The notes under the pieces were generated by a model. It ran no database searches. It worked only from the letters and a program-made list of their open reading frames with translations, and was not told the origin of the DNA. A DNA stretch of 64,000 bases from Promicromonospora umidemergens (GTDB lineage Bacteria; Actinomycetota; Actinomycetes; Actinomycetales; Cellulomonadaceae): NCBI RefSeq assembly GCF_024171995.1, contig NZ_JAMTCT010000004.1:1-64000 (forward strand), written 5' to 3'. Position 1 is the first letter of the stretch. Each line of letters starts with the position of its first letter. Positions 41,770 to 50,979 of this stretch are shown here, piece after piece. A program made the translations under genes and the position numbers.

Positions 41770-41974
41770 GGGAGATCGGCGGGGCTGCGTGGGTCGCGTG
41801 GCCCCCGGTTCTGGCGTCGGATGCCCGACCAGACGGATCGAGGTCGCCTGGCGACGGCGCCGGAGCGGTCGAGAGGTCACCGTCACGGCTCCGGTCAACG
41901 CGACCGCGGAGGTGGCCCTACCGGGCGGAGCGACCCACGTGGTCGGCTCGGGACGGCATCGGTTGCGCCCGTAG
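41770..41974 (+). pseudogene. Alpha-L-rhamnosidase C-terminal remnant
   Basis: The frame ends VTAPVNATAEVALPGGATHV and VGSGRHRLRP at the TAG of 41972-41974. The pattern of a V..P.n.tA.V.lP strand followed by v.sG.H is typical of the C-terminal beta-sandwich of alpha-L-rhamnosidases. Only about 50 residues match; the catalytic domain is absent. It is a short relic between the Tad operon and a transposase remnant. Confidence 0.45.
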
Positions 41975-42190
41975 CGGGACGTCAACTGCATCTGGTGCAC
42001 CATCGTCGCACTGGCCGGCGAGATCACCGCCTGGGTGCAACTACTCGCGCTGACCGGCCAGACGACCCTCCGGTGGGAACCGAAACGCTTGCGGCTACGC
42101 CAGTTCACCATCCCGACCATCCTGGCCCGCCGCGCCGGCGCCCTCGTCCTGCACCTCGTCGACCACCCACCCCGGGCCGACCTCCCCGCC
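41975..42190 (+). pseudogene. IS1380-family transposase, C-terminal remnant
   Basis: The frame reads RDVNCIWCTIVALAGEITAW, VQLLALTGQTTLRWEPKRLR and LARRAGALVLHLVDHPPRAD. It is analogous to the end of IS1380 transposases, where a W.....la.dL..W..lL helix is followed by a basic RLRLR..P..la.HA segment (compare the intact copy at 52885-54363). The sequence differs enough to come from another element. The N-terminal part and catalytic residues are missing. Confidence 0.6.
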
Positions 42191-42361
42191 GGGGGCCCTC
42201 AGGTCGGGATCGTGCTGGTCGACGGCACTCCGACCCCGACCGGGAACCGGGCCGGGACAGACACGACGAACTGCAACGGCAAGCAGTGCAAGATGGCCAG
42301 CATGGCTGGCATGTCCGGCAAACTGGTGTTTGTCAGCGAACCGATCGAGAAGGAGACCACC

Positions 42362-42811
42362 GTGCCTACGTTCCGTACCACTCTCTGGCCCAGCGGCGGC
42401 AACAACGTCGGCATCGTCGTGCCGGAGGAGGTCGTTCGCTCGTTCGGGCACGGAAAGCGTGTGCCCGTGACCGTGACGATTGACGGCGGATATACCTACC
42501 GCAACACGATCACCTCCATGGCCGGCCAGTACCTGATCTCGTTCAACTCCGAGACCAGAGCAGCGACCGGGAGAGGTGCAGGCGACGAAGTCGAGGTGAC
42601 CCTGGAACTCGACGACGCGCCGCGCACGGTCGAGATTCCCGGTGTGCTCTCGCAGGTGTTCGCAACCGACACGGCAGCCGCAGAAGCATGGGCGCGGCTC
42701 TCCTACAGCAAGCAGAAAGCCCACGCGCAGTTGATCGACGGCGCCAAGACCGAGGAGACCCGCGCCCGCCGGCTCGACAAAGCACTCGCCGAACTCCGCG
42801 GTAAGAACTGA
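42362..42811 (+). CDS. DUF1905/YdeI-type protein
   Basis: GTG 42362 follows GAGAAGGAGA and gives 149 residues. The first 85 residues are a beta-barrel-like DUF1905 domain (TLWPSGGNNVGIVVPEEVVR, VPVTVTIDGGYTYRNTITSM). The C-terminal helix pair AAEAWARLSYSKQKAHAQLI and ETRARRLDKALAELR is the YdeI/OmpD-associated motif. Functions in the family are poorly defined (some link to bacteriocin tolerance). It stands alone after the remnants. Confidence 0.8.
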   Translation: MPTFRTTLWPSGGNNVGIVVPEEVVRSFGHGKRVPVTVTIDGGYTYRNTITSMAGQYLISFNSETRAATGRGAGDEVEVTLELDDAPRTVEIPGVLSQVFATDTAAAEAWARLSYSKQKAHAQLIDGAKTEETRARRLDKALAELRGKN

Positions 42812-43291
42812 CCGACCCGACCACGCGCGCTGAGCGAGATAGCGTTGATCACCTTTTCCCACCAGTCTCAACGTGCTCAGAACCACTCTGGAGATCAGGA
42901 CCATCTCTACGATGTTCCGACCGACGTCGACTACCGTGAGCGTGGCCAGGACCAGCAGCGCGAGCATCGACGCCAGCGAGTACTGCCGTGCCTCGCGCCG
43001 ACGCGGGGTAAGCGACCAACTCGAGCACCGTTACCAGAGAGCCGAGCGCGGCCCTCGCTTCCAGCATCCCGTCCAGGCCAACCGGCGACAGGTAGCGGTC
43101 GACGGCAGGGCTCAGCGAAGATAGCAACATCGGGCATGGTCCTTCAGGGAAGACGGCAGCGTAGAGAACTCCCATCCTCTTTGGTCAGGACGATGCCCGA
43201 CCCCATTACCGACCATCACACGCCACGGTCAAGCCCGCGTCTCGCCCACCGAGAACCGACCCAGCCCTGGGAAGCGTCTTTAAGGCGTGGG
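42812..43291. other. Gene-free 480-base stretch, possibly degenerate membrane-protein debris
   Basis: No intact gene is convincing. On the minus strand one frame has GSLVTVLELVAYPASARGTA and another LALLVLATLTVVDVGRNIVE (around 42890-42967), which might be halves of one small membrane protein separated by frameshift. No family was recognised. It separates the YdeI-type gene from the immunity candidates of the convergent toxin locus. Confidence 0.3.
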
Positions 43292-43684
43292 TCAACCAGG
43301 TAGACGCTCGACGTCGCGCGGCGCGATAAGAAAAAGCTCTGGACGGGCAAAATACTTGGCATAATCACTCAACAGATCACGCTCCGCCACGATCGCGGTG
43401 CTTGTTCCGTCAAAGACGATACTTAACCCCGGACGAACGTGAACCGAGCAGAGATGAGTGACGATGCGAAGCGCATAATACTCCTCAAGCTTGAGCGTCC
43501 GAATCCTGAGCATCGAGACCACCTCGCCGAGCAGGTGTAGCGACTGATCGACATTGAAGAATGTATAGCCCGCCGGATCAATCGACCCGTAGAACGGGAA
43601 CACTGATTGATCCGCTGAGGGCAGTGCGAGCGGCAACCTTTCGAACCGAAATGATCCTCGAAACCGGCCAACCCCAACTCGCAC
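43292..43684 (-). CDS. Second candidate immunity protein
   Basis: This is a 130-residue acidic-to-neutral protein 6 bases after the first immunity candidate. It contains GSIDPAGYTFFNVDQSLHLL, LKLEEYYALRIVTHLCSVHV and LSDYAKYFARPELFLIAPRD. No family is recognised and no signal peptide is present, consistent with a cytosolic protein. Base composition here is visibly less GC-rich than the rest, as is common for toxin-immunity cassettes. An immunity function is inferred only from position. Confidence 0.55.
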   Translation of the reverse strand: MRVGVGRFRGSFRFERLPLALPSADQSVFPFYGSIDPAGYTFFNVDQSLHLLGEVVSMLRIRTLKLEEYYALRIVTHLCSVHVRPGLSIVFDGTSTAIVAERDLLSDYAKYFARPELFLIAPRDVERLPG

Positions 43685-43690
43685 CGCCTC

Positions 43691-43993
43691 TCACCTCCCG
43701 CTAACCAGAACGTATCCAGCCGAACCTCGCTGGATGCTCTCAAGCGCCCAAACGGCCACCTCGACACTTCCCTGCTCCAACGCGGGCTCAAACGCACTTA
43801 TCTCATCCGCAAGCATCGCCATCTGCCGTCCATTTAAAACCGTGGACCCCTCAGTAGGTAATGTCCCGAGCAGCGGGGCGCGCGCATCATCGAAATCATT
43901 CGGCACAACCATAATTTTGTGATCAGCCTGCGGCACCCGATTCAGAGAATCGTCCAATAGATCCATCCGCAAAGTTATCTCCATAGAACTCAC
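43691..43993 (-). CDS. First candidate immunity protein
   Basis: This is a 100-residue protein starting at GTG 43993, which overlaps the RHS toxin stop (GTGA); ATG 43984 is an alternative. It is acidic (DMLADEISAFEPALEQGSVE-like composition) with short strands VEVAVWALESI and GYVLVSG. No family is recognised. Direct coupling to the 3' end of a polymorphic toxin gene is the classic place for the cognate immunity gene. Confidence 0.65.
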   Translation of the reverse strand: MSSMEITLRMDLLDDSLNRVPQADHKIMVVPNDFDDARAPLLGTLPTEGSTVLNGRQMAMLADEISAFEPALEQGSVEVAVWALESIQRGSAGYVLVSGR

Positions 43994-46900
43994 TTCGGAT
44001 ACATCGACATCAACGATCCGTCATACCTACCTCGCACAACCAGGTATGTGGTTACCGACTGACCAGATCCGTTCACCCCGATGATCCGCCCCGCGTCCAT
44101 GTGGAACTCGAAATTTCCACGGAGCCCAATGGGTGCTTCTCCACGAGCATCCGCTGCCAGATCCAACAGGTCCTGCGCACTTGTCCCTTTTTTCCACGTA
44201 CCTGATCTCGCGTCATGCTCAGGGCCACCGACCGTGTGTCGATCAACAGCGTGCTGAGTATCTACTAACTCATCGGGGAAAAAATACGGACACTCTTCGT
44301 TGTGGACAAGGACCGCCACAGCGGCCCCGCTCCCAGCGACATAGTAAGTGTGGTCGGTCGCGACAGTGAGGTTGTGGACGACCGCGTGCGCCTGCTCGAC
44401 GTCTATCGCGGAGACCTGCGCCCAGGTGCCGGCCGAGGTCTGCAGCCAGTCTCCAACATTCAGATCGATCGCGTCCACCCACACCTGGAGTCCCGGTACC
44501 CAGACCGGGTGCTCGTCGGTCGCGACGATCTTCTGCTTATCGCCTTCAGTGTCAGTGACGGTGATCGTGACCAGGGCTTTATTACCTTCGCCCGTGATCA
44601 GCGCGGTGACCTCGCGTCCCTCAGTCTTCTCACCAGTGTCCTCGTCGGCGGCGAGGACCTTGTCGCCGAGTTCGATGTCCTCGATGGGCTTCTTGGTGCC
44701 ATCCGCAAGCAACACCATGGTGCCCGGCACGAAACTGTTGCAGCTAGGTGCTTTGCGCGTTGCACCGACTTGGTCCAGAATCTTTCGGGCTGATTTTTGT
44801 TGTTTGTAGAAACTGATGGCACCGTCGATGATCTTGCCGAAGGCCTTGATGGCCTTGAGGCCCTTGCCGACAGGGAGGATGCCGACGGCGAGCATGGCGC
44901 AGGAGGCGATGTCCTTGTCGAGGCAGCCCATGAGGTCGTTCCAGCCGATGAAGTCCTTCAGGGCCTCCCAGCCGAGCTCGATCGCGACGTCGGTGATGGA
45001 CTTGTTCAGCACCTCACGAGCCTTGGCCGCGATTTCGGCCTCAGTCGGACCCGCCGTAGCCGCTCCGGGGTTGCCAGCATTGCTGGCCGACCCACCGGTG
45101 ATGCCCGGACCGGGGCTGCGCACCATGGCAGCAGTCGCCTGCATCGCCGCCTGGGTAGGTGACTGCCCCTGCGTGAAGACCGTCTCGGTGGTGGCACCAC
45201 CGGTGTCGATCGCCTTGACCTGCTGCCACCCGTCACCGAAGTCGCAGAACGCACCGTCGAGCATGACCCCGCCGCCGGGGCACAGCCCGGTCGGGTCCGA
45301 CAGAGTCACGGGGTTGTTGTTCGCGTAGGAGTACCCGTGGATTTGCTGCGGGTCAGACAGGTCCATGATCGGGTCCAGCGAGATGAACCTGCCCAGCGCA
45401 GGGTCGTACTCGCGGGCTCCGAGAGAGACCAGGCCGGTGGTTTCTCGGTCGTCGTACCCGCCGACGAACCCACGCGATGATGCCCAGTCGCCTGGTGCGA
45501 TCGGAGTCCCGCGGTCTTGCCCGAACGGTGTGGTCCGTCGCTGGGTGACCGCCTGGTTCGCGGCGGTGATCGCGAGCTGCCCGGTGCCGTGGTGGTCGGC
45601 CATGACAAACGTGACCGCCCCGGCGTCGTCGACCACGGCGGTGTGCCCGCCACCGACATCGATGTACCGGGTCGCCTTCGCGACCGTGGGTTCGCTGCTG
45701 GTCACGGTGATCTCGGTGTGCCCGAGGTACAGCGTCGACTCGCTCGAGCCGTCCGCGTTCGTGTTCCGAGCGATCAGGCGGTTGCCGTCGGCGTCGTAGG
45801 TGTACTGCGCCCCGCTGTCGTCCGCGTTGGCCAGTTCGGACACCCGCGACTCCGGCGTCCAGGACAGCGTCTGGGTGTCGCCACCGATCTGCCGGCTGGT
45901 CGTGCGTCCGACGGCGTCGTAGGTGTACTGCTCGACCGACTCCACCCGCGGTCGATTGCCCGAGGCCGGCTGAACCTGGTCCACCGAGGTCACGGTGTGC
46001 GGCTGTGCAGGGTCGTAGTTGTAGTTCCGGGAGGTCAGCCGCTGCCCTCCGCCCGAGTGCAGGGCCTCCCTCTGACGCGATCCGGCGGCGTCATAGGTGT
46101 ACTCGTGCCAGTACTGCGCTACCGATCCGCCGATCAGGCCGTCGCTCGCGGCATCCCGTCCGGTGGCTGCGCAGTCGACGTCAGTGGTGTTCTGCGTCCA
46201 GGCTTCGGTGATCCGGTTCAGGTGGTCCAGGTCGAAGCACTGCACATCCGTGCCGGTCCTCGACACGTCCGCGAGAGCGGTGATGTTGCCCGCATCGTCG
46301 TAGGTGTAGGTCTCCGACCGGTCCACGCCGAGCTGACCGACCCGATCGACCCGGTAGTTGGAGAGCCGCTGGGTGCCGTACTCGTAGGTGTTGGTGGCCT
46401 GGACCTGGCCGCCTGCGTTCGCGGACAGGGTGTGCTGCAGCGGCTTGCCGACCCAGTCGTAGGCGGTGGTGGCGGTCAGCCCCCACTGGCCGTGCACGCC
46501 GGTGACCCAGCTCGTCGCCTCGTCGTAGGAGAACGAGACCGACTCCCCCGGCCGGTCTCCGGCGGCGGGCAGCCCCATCGACTCGACGTTGCCGGCCGCG
46601 GTGTAGCTGGTGTTGGTGATGTAGTTCCCGGACAGCTCCCCTTCGACCGACGGGATCTGCGTCACGGTGCGGGTCGGCCGGTACAACCGGTCATACCCGA
46701 CGGTGCGGGTGACGTACTCGGCCTCGTTCTCGTGCCGGATCGACTGGGCGAGGTAGCCCTTGGCCCCGGACACCGTGTCGTAGATCCACGAGGCCCTCAG
46801 CGGCCCCGACGCTGTGTTCTCGCGCAGCTCGGTCTGGCGGCCGAGCCCGTCATAAGCATTGACGAGCTTCTCGCCCTCGGCATTGGTCGTGGAGACCATC

Positions 46901-49900
46901 CGACCGAAGTCGTCGTAGGTCGTGCTCGTCTCCCCGGCGTCGGGATCGACGGTCCGGATCTCACGGCCGCGCTGGTCGTAGGTGTACTCCCAGACGTTGT
47001 CCGCCGGGTCGGTCACCGTCGCTAGCTGGTCACGGCCGGTGTAGGTGTACCGGGTGGTGTCGAACCCGCTGGTGGCCTCCGGAGTCGCCGCGGCCGGGTC
47101 GTGGTGCTGGCGCAGCTGGACCACTCGGCCCCGCGCGTCGGCGAGCGTGGTGGTAGCAGTGGCCCCGGTCGGCGGAATCACCGTGGTGCGGTCGCCGCGG
47201 TAGATGCTGCGAGTGGTGGCCAGCACGTCACCGCCGTCGCTGTCGGTCGACATGACCCTGGTCCGAATGGCGCGGCCCAGCCCGTCGTAGCTGTGCCGGG
47301 TCTGGGTCTCGACCAGCGACTGCTCGTACGGGTCGAACAACCGGCCCCCGGTCGCACTGGTGGTGTAGTAGCCGGAGTAGGTGAGCTTGACCAGCCCGCG
47401 GGCGTCGTACTTGGTGTCGGACAGGATCATCCCGCCCTCCAAGCCCGGATCCTGGGTCTGGCGGGGGCGCAGCAGCCCGTCGTACACGGCCCACGAGGTG
47501 GCGCGGCGATCCCCGTCGTCGTCCAACGTCGTGGTCCCGACCGCTACCGGCCGCGAGGCCTGGACCTGATAGGTGAACTCCACCGACGGGGTCAGGTTCG
47601 AGGTCCGGTCAGCAAGCCAGATCTTGCTCGTGCGACCCAAGGCGTCATAGGCCACCACGGTGGACTTGGTGTTCGTGTCGGTCACCAAGGTCGGGCCGCC
47701 GCGCACCGGATCCAGACGCGTCGTCGTGGTCAAGGCCGAAGCCTCATCGCCCGGGGTTGCCGGCGGGGTCGTCTCGACCATCTGCGTCGCGAACCCCGAA
47801 CTCGGGGTGTAGGCGGTGGTGGAGGTATGCCCGTCCGACCGTGCCGTACGGGTGAGCGTCCCGTTGCCGTTCGAGCCTGCGCTCAGATCGGCCGACACGT
47901 CCGTGAGCGAGGTGGGGCGACCATAGGTGTCGAAACCTGCTGACGCCTCGACATAGTGGCGCGTCGTACCCTCGACACGGGCCAGGTCCGCGGTGCGGGT
48001 GATCCGCCCGCGTACCGGTGCTGTGCCGTAGCCCTGTCCGTCGTAGGCGTACCGGGTGTCGTTGACGACCTGCGCCGCGGTCGGGCTCGCACCACATCCG
48101 GCTGCCCAGGTCTGCTTGCGTTCGTGCAGGCCCAGGATGTTCTTGCTCGTGTTGGTCGCGTAGCTGATCGTCGAGCACCGGTCGTCACTGGAGGTGCTGG
48201 TGTCGCCCTTGTCGGCGACCTGCGTCACTCGCCCGGCGACCTCGTCGTAACTCGTCTGTGTCTGCGTGGTGCGCCACGGGGCCCCGCCGCTCCCGAGGCT
48301 GGTGAACTTCTCGGCCTGCGCAGTACGGGAGAACCCGGAGCGGATCGTGCCCCAGTCCCGCTCTTTGATGCCGGTCTGGTGCCACCACGGCCGGTTGACC
48401 GACTTGGAGACCACTGCTCCGCCGGGTCCGGTGAAGGACGCGGTCTTGTAGGTGAACCCTGCCCAGTACGGGCGGTCAGTGATCGGGTCCCCTTCCCCGG
48501 AACCCAGGGTGACCTCTTCGGTCTTGGTGCCCCCGTCGCGGGTAGCGCGGTCGCCGTGCATGCCACGCAGGAACCAGTGCTCGGTCTGGGACAGCCGCTG
48601 GGTCACACTCCCGGTCTTGACGCGCACGTGCCCGTACCCGCGCCAGTCGGACCAGGTCTTCTCCTCGGCCGGGATCAGGCCGGTCGACTCGTCCCAGTGC
48701 CACGCGCCACCACCGAGGTACTCGTACGTGGTCAACATGTCGTCACCGCCGCCGGTGCGGTCGGTGGTCGTCACGCCGGTCACGACGTACTTGTTGAACC
48801 AGTCCGTGATCGCCGGCCGCACTTCGCCCTGGGAACGGATCTGCGGGAAGCACCGTGAGGTGTTGTTGTGCGGTGTCGGCAGGTTGTCCGGGTCGCAGCC
48901 CGGGTTCGAGTAGCCGACGTCCACCTGTCCGCCGACCTCGTCCTGGATGGTGGACAGACGTGCCTTGATGAACGGGTCGCGTCCGTCTCCAGAGCGGTCG
49001 AGCCGGTTGGCCAGCTGCGTGTACCCGAACCGGACCGGATCCAGCGACGTCGTGGCAGCGCCCTCGGGACCGGTATGCCCCGTGCGGCGGATGGACGACA
49101 GCAGCAGCTGGTAGTCCGCGTCCGCCATTCCCCACTCATGATCCAGGGCCCAGGAGTCCACGTTCTTCCACGCCGACGAGACATACACCTGGGCCTTGAT
49201 CCCGGTCATCCGGTTACGCGTCCAGAACGACGGGGAGGTGCGCCCCTGATCGCACGTGGCGCCGGCGTTGCAGTTCAGGTCCCACGGGACGTCGTGCCAC
49301 CCGTTGGGCTGGGTGTTGATGTTGGAGCACTGTCCCGATCCATCGTTCAAGCACCGCTGCGCGTAGGTGAACGACACCCGGCCCAACGGTTGCGCCGCAC
49401 CGGTGCCTACCAGGTCGTTGCCCCGCAGCCCGTACTCGATCTTCGTCAGGCTGCCAGACCGGTGGTACACGGTGTCCGCTGCGGGGTCACCGAGCTTGCC
49501 GTACCGGTTGCTGTGCCGCTGGTAGTGGTAGGTGATCTTGTTCCCGGCCGCGTCAATCGCGTAGTCCAGGTTCCACCGCCACGCCTGCGTACAGATCTTC
49601 CCCGGACTGGTGCTGCACGGCTCCCCGGTGTTGTTACCGACGACCGGGACGGTCCAGGCCGAGTTCGTGACGGAGTCGCCCGCCGCCCATCCGGGCAACC
49701 GGTGGTACCCGAAGAAGTACTGGGTGCCGTCCGGTGTGGTGACTTTCCAATACTCGCCGTCGTTGTCGCCGTTGCTCCGCGCGGTGTCGGTCAACCGTTC
49801 GATCTTCGTGCCGTCATCGTTCTGCAACCGCCAGCTGTTCGAACCCGCGGGGACAAGCTCGCCGGCGGCGCCGTTAAACGAGATGAAGGCGTTGTCGTAG

Positions 49901-50979
49901 TCCCAGCACAGGTCACCGATCGCGCCGCCGTCGGCGTTCTTCTCCTCGTCCAGCGCGCACGACTTGTACTTGCGCTCGATGTAGCCGGGCCAGAGGTTGA
50001 ACCCGTCGCCGACCAGGGAGGCCTGGTTGTTCGTCGAGGAGGTGCGCCCGTCCACACCACCGGAGGAGTACGACAGTCCCAGGGTGGGGACGAAGGAGCC
50101 GGGCACGTCGGGGACGGTGATCGGGTAGTTCCACGAGAACGACCCCGACCGCAGATCCGTCGACCACGTGTTCGACGGCGACAACGGTGTCGCGCCGAAC
50201 GACCCGGAATCCCCCGACACGCTCGCAGCCACTGCCAGCACCACCGGTGAACCGTCGGCCGGCAGCGCCATCTTCTCGGCGACGAGCGTGTCGTCATCGG
50301 TGCGGTTGGTCGCCCCGACGGGCTGCCCGGTGGCGCACTGCGCTTTCTGCGGCGTGTCCACGGCGCACTCGGGAAGCTGAACCAGGGTGAGACGGTCCTC
50401 CCACGACCCGCCGTGCAGGCCGGCGAACCCGGAATAGTCCACGGTGACGTCGACAGCGCTCAATGCCCACACCCCGGCCCCCGACCTCGCCGACGTACCG
50501 GCGGCCTTCACCTGCGGCACGGACAACGCGACCAGCACCTGGCCGGGACGCTTCTTGTCGCTGCTGGCGGAGATCACGTCGACATCGACCTGGTCAGGTG
50601 CCACGTCACCAGGCTGATCCGCGGCGGTGACGTCGAGCGGGAGTCCGCCGACCGTGGTCATGCCTTCTGCCGGCGCCTTGGCGTCCGCGGGCCGCAGATC
50701 GAGCGTGGCGTGGCCACCAGCGGGCAGGTCTGCCTCGCGTTCCTTTGGCTGGGCTGGGTCGGGCAGCGTCTTCGTCGATGGCTTCGTGAAGTCCGCGCCG
50801 GCCACGTCGAGGCCGGGCGAGCCCGGCCCGACACCGTCGTCGGTGGGCTGCGCAGCGACCTGAGGGACCGCGATGAACAAGGTCGCGACCAGTGCACCGA
50901 CGGTGGTGAAGGCGACACCCTGCAAGATGCCACGTACCGAACGGGACGTCGCGTTCAGGCTCTTGGTCTGGTTGTTCAT
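43990..50979 (-). CDS. Secreted RHS-repeat polymorphic toxin with HINT domain and C-terminal toxin
   Basis: ATG 50979 overlaps the LamG gene stop (TGATG) and has GGAGGAG upstream; the protein has 2329 residues. A signal peptide (VAFTTVGALVATLFIAVPQV) is followed by a shell of YD/RHS repeats (for example TYDDFGRMVSTTNAEGEKLV, VAYDALGRTSKIWL) and the RHS core EYDPALGRFISLDPIMDLSD (about 1870). A HINT domain runs from CNSFVPGTMVLLADGTKKPI (about 2078) to AVLVHN. The last ~100 residues are the toxin: TQHAVDRHTVGGPEHDARSG ... SLMSMYPK. The HxxxRH...GG start and YP end faintly recall EndoU-type RNases, but this is not certain. It probably acts in contact-dependent competition. Confidence 0.85.
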   Translation of the reverse strand: MNNQTKSLNATSRSVRGILQGVAFTTVGALVATLFIAVPQVAAQPTDDGVGPGSPGLDVAGADFTKPSTKTLPDPAQPKEREADLPAGGHATLDLRPADAKAPAEGMTTVGGLPLDVTAADQPGDVAPDQVDVDVISASSDKKRPGQVLVALSVPQVKAAGTSARSGAGVWALSAVDVTVDYSGFAGLHGGSWEDRLTLVQLPECAVDTPQKAQCATGQPVGATNRTDDDTLVAEKMALPADGSPVVLAVAASVSGDSGSFGATPLSPSNTWSTDLRSGSFSWNYPITVPDVPGSFVPTLGLSYSSGGVDGRTSSTNNQASLVGDGFNLWPGYIERKYKSCALDEEKNADGGAIGDLCWDYDNAFISFNGAAGELVPAGSNSWRLQNDDGTKIERLTDTARSNGDNDGEYWKVTTPDGTQYFFGYHRLPGWAAGDSVTNSAWTVPVVGNNTGEPCSTSPGKICTQAWRWNLDYAIDAAGNKITYHYQRHSNRYGKLGDPAADTVYHRSGSLTKIEYGLRGNDLVGTGAAQPLGRVSFTYAQRCLNDGSGQCSNINTQPNGWHDVPWDLNCNAGATCDQGRTSPSFWTRNRMTGIKAQVYVSSAWKNVDSWALDHEWGMADADYQLLLSSIRRTGHTGPEGAATTSLDPVRFGYTQLANRLDRSGDGRDPFIKARLSTIQDEVGGQVDVGYSNPGCDPDNLPTPHNNTSRCFPQIRSQGEVRPAITDWFNKYVVTGVTTTDRTGGGDDMLTTYEYLGGGAWHWDESTGLIPAEEKTWSDWRGYGHVRVKTGSVTQRLSQTEHWFLRGMHGDRATRDGGTKTEEVTLGSGEGDPITDRPYWAGFTYKTASFTGPGGAVVSKSVNRPWWHQTGIKERDWGTIRSGFSRTAQAEKFTSLGSGGAPWRTTQTQTSYDEVAGRVTQVADKGDTSTSSDDRCSTISYATNTSKNILGLHERKQTWAAGCGASPTAAQVVNDTRYAYDGQGYGTAPVRGRITRTADLARVEGTTRHYVEASAGFDTYGRPTSLTDVSADLSAGSNGNGTLTRTARSDGHTSTTAYTPSSGFATQMVETTPPATPGDEASALTTTTRLDPVRGGPTLVTDTNTKSTVVAYDALGRTSKIWLADRTSNLTPSVEFTYQVQASRPVAVGTTTLDDDGDRRATSWAVYDGLLRPRQTQDPGLEGGMILSDTKYDARGLVKLTYSGYYTTSATGGRLFDPYEQSLVETQTRHSYDGLGRAIRTRVMSTDSDGGDVLATTRSIYRGDRTTVIPPTGATATTTLADARGRVVQLRQHHDPAAATPEATSGFDTTRYTYTGRDQLATVTDPADNVWEYTYDQRGREIRTVDPDAGETSTTYDDFGRMVSTTNAEGEKLVNAYDGLGRQTELRENTASGPLRASWIYDTVSGAKGYLAQSIRHENEAEYVTRTVGYDRLYRPTRTVTQIPSVEGELSGNYITNTSYTAAGNVESMGLPAAGDRPGESVSFSYDEATSWVTGVHGQWGLTATTAYDWVGKPLQHTLSANAGGQVQATNTYEYGTQRLSNYRVDRVGQLGVDRSETYTYDDAGNITALADVSRTGTDVQCFDLDHLNRITEAWTQNTTDVDCAATGRDAASDGLIGGSVAQYWHEYTYDAAGSRQREALHSGGGQRLTSRNYNYDPAQPHTVTSVDQVQPASGNRPRVESVEQYTYDAVGRTTSRQIGGDTQTLSWTPESRVSELANADDSGAQYTYDADGNRLIARNTNADGSSESTLYLGHTEITVTSSEPTVAKATRYIDVGGGHTAVVDDAGAVTFVMADHHGTGQLAITAANQAVTQRRTTPFGQDRGTPIAPGDWASSRGFVGGYDDRETTGLVSLGAREYDPALGRFISLDPIMDLSDPQQIHGYSYANNNPVTLSDPTGLCPGGGVMLDGAFCDFGDGWQQVKAIDTGGATTETVFTQGQSPTQAAMQATAAMVRSPGPGITGGSASNAGNPGAATAGPTEAEIAAKAREVLNKSITDVAIELGWEALKDFIGWNDLMGCLDKDIASCAMLAVGILPVGKGLKAIKAFGKIIDGAISFYKQQKSARKILDQVGATRKAPSCNSFVPGTMVLLADGTKKPIEDIELGDKVLAADEDTGEKTEGREVTALITGEGNKALVTITVTDTEGDKQKIVATDEHPVWVPGLQVWVDAIDLNVGDWLQTSAGTWAQVSAIDVEQAHAVVHNLTVATDHTYYVAGSGAAVAVLVHNEECPYFFPDELVDTQHAVDRHTVGGPEHDARSGTWKKGTSAQDLLDLAADARGEAPIGLRGNFEFHMDAGRIIGVNGSGQSVTTYLVVRGRYDGSLMSMYPK

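Noticed and set aside
48868-50250. 460-codon plus-strand open frame within the RHS gene
   Set aside because: Antisense shadow of the RHS gene; Val/Arg/Gly-rich with no domain signature.
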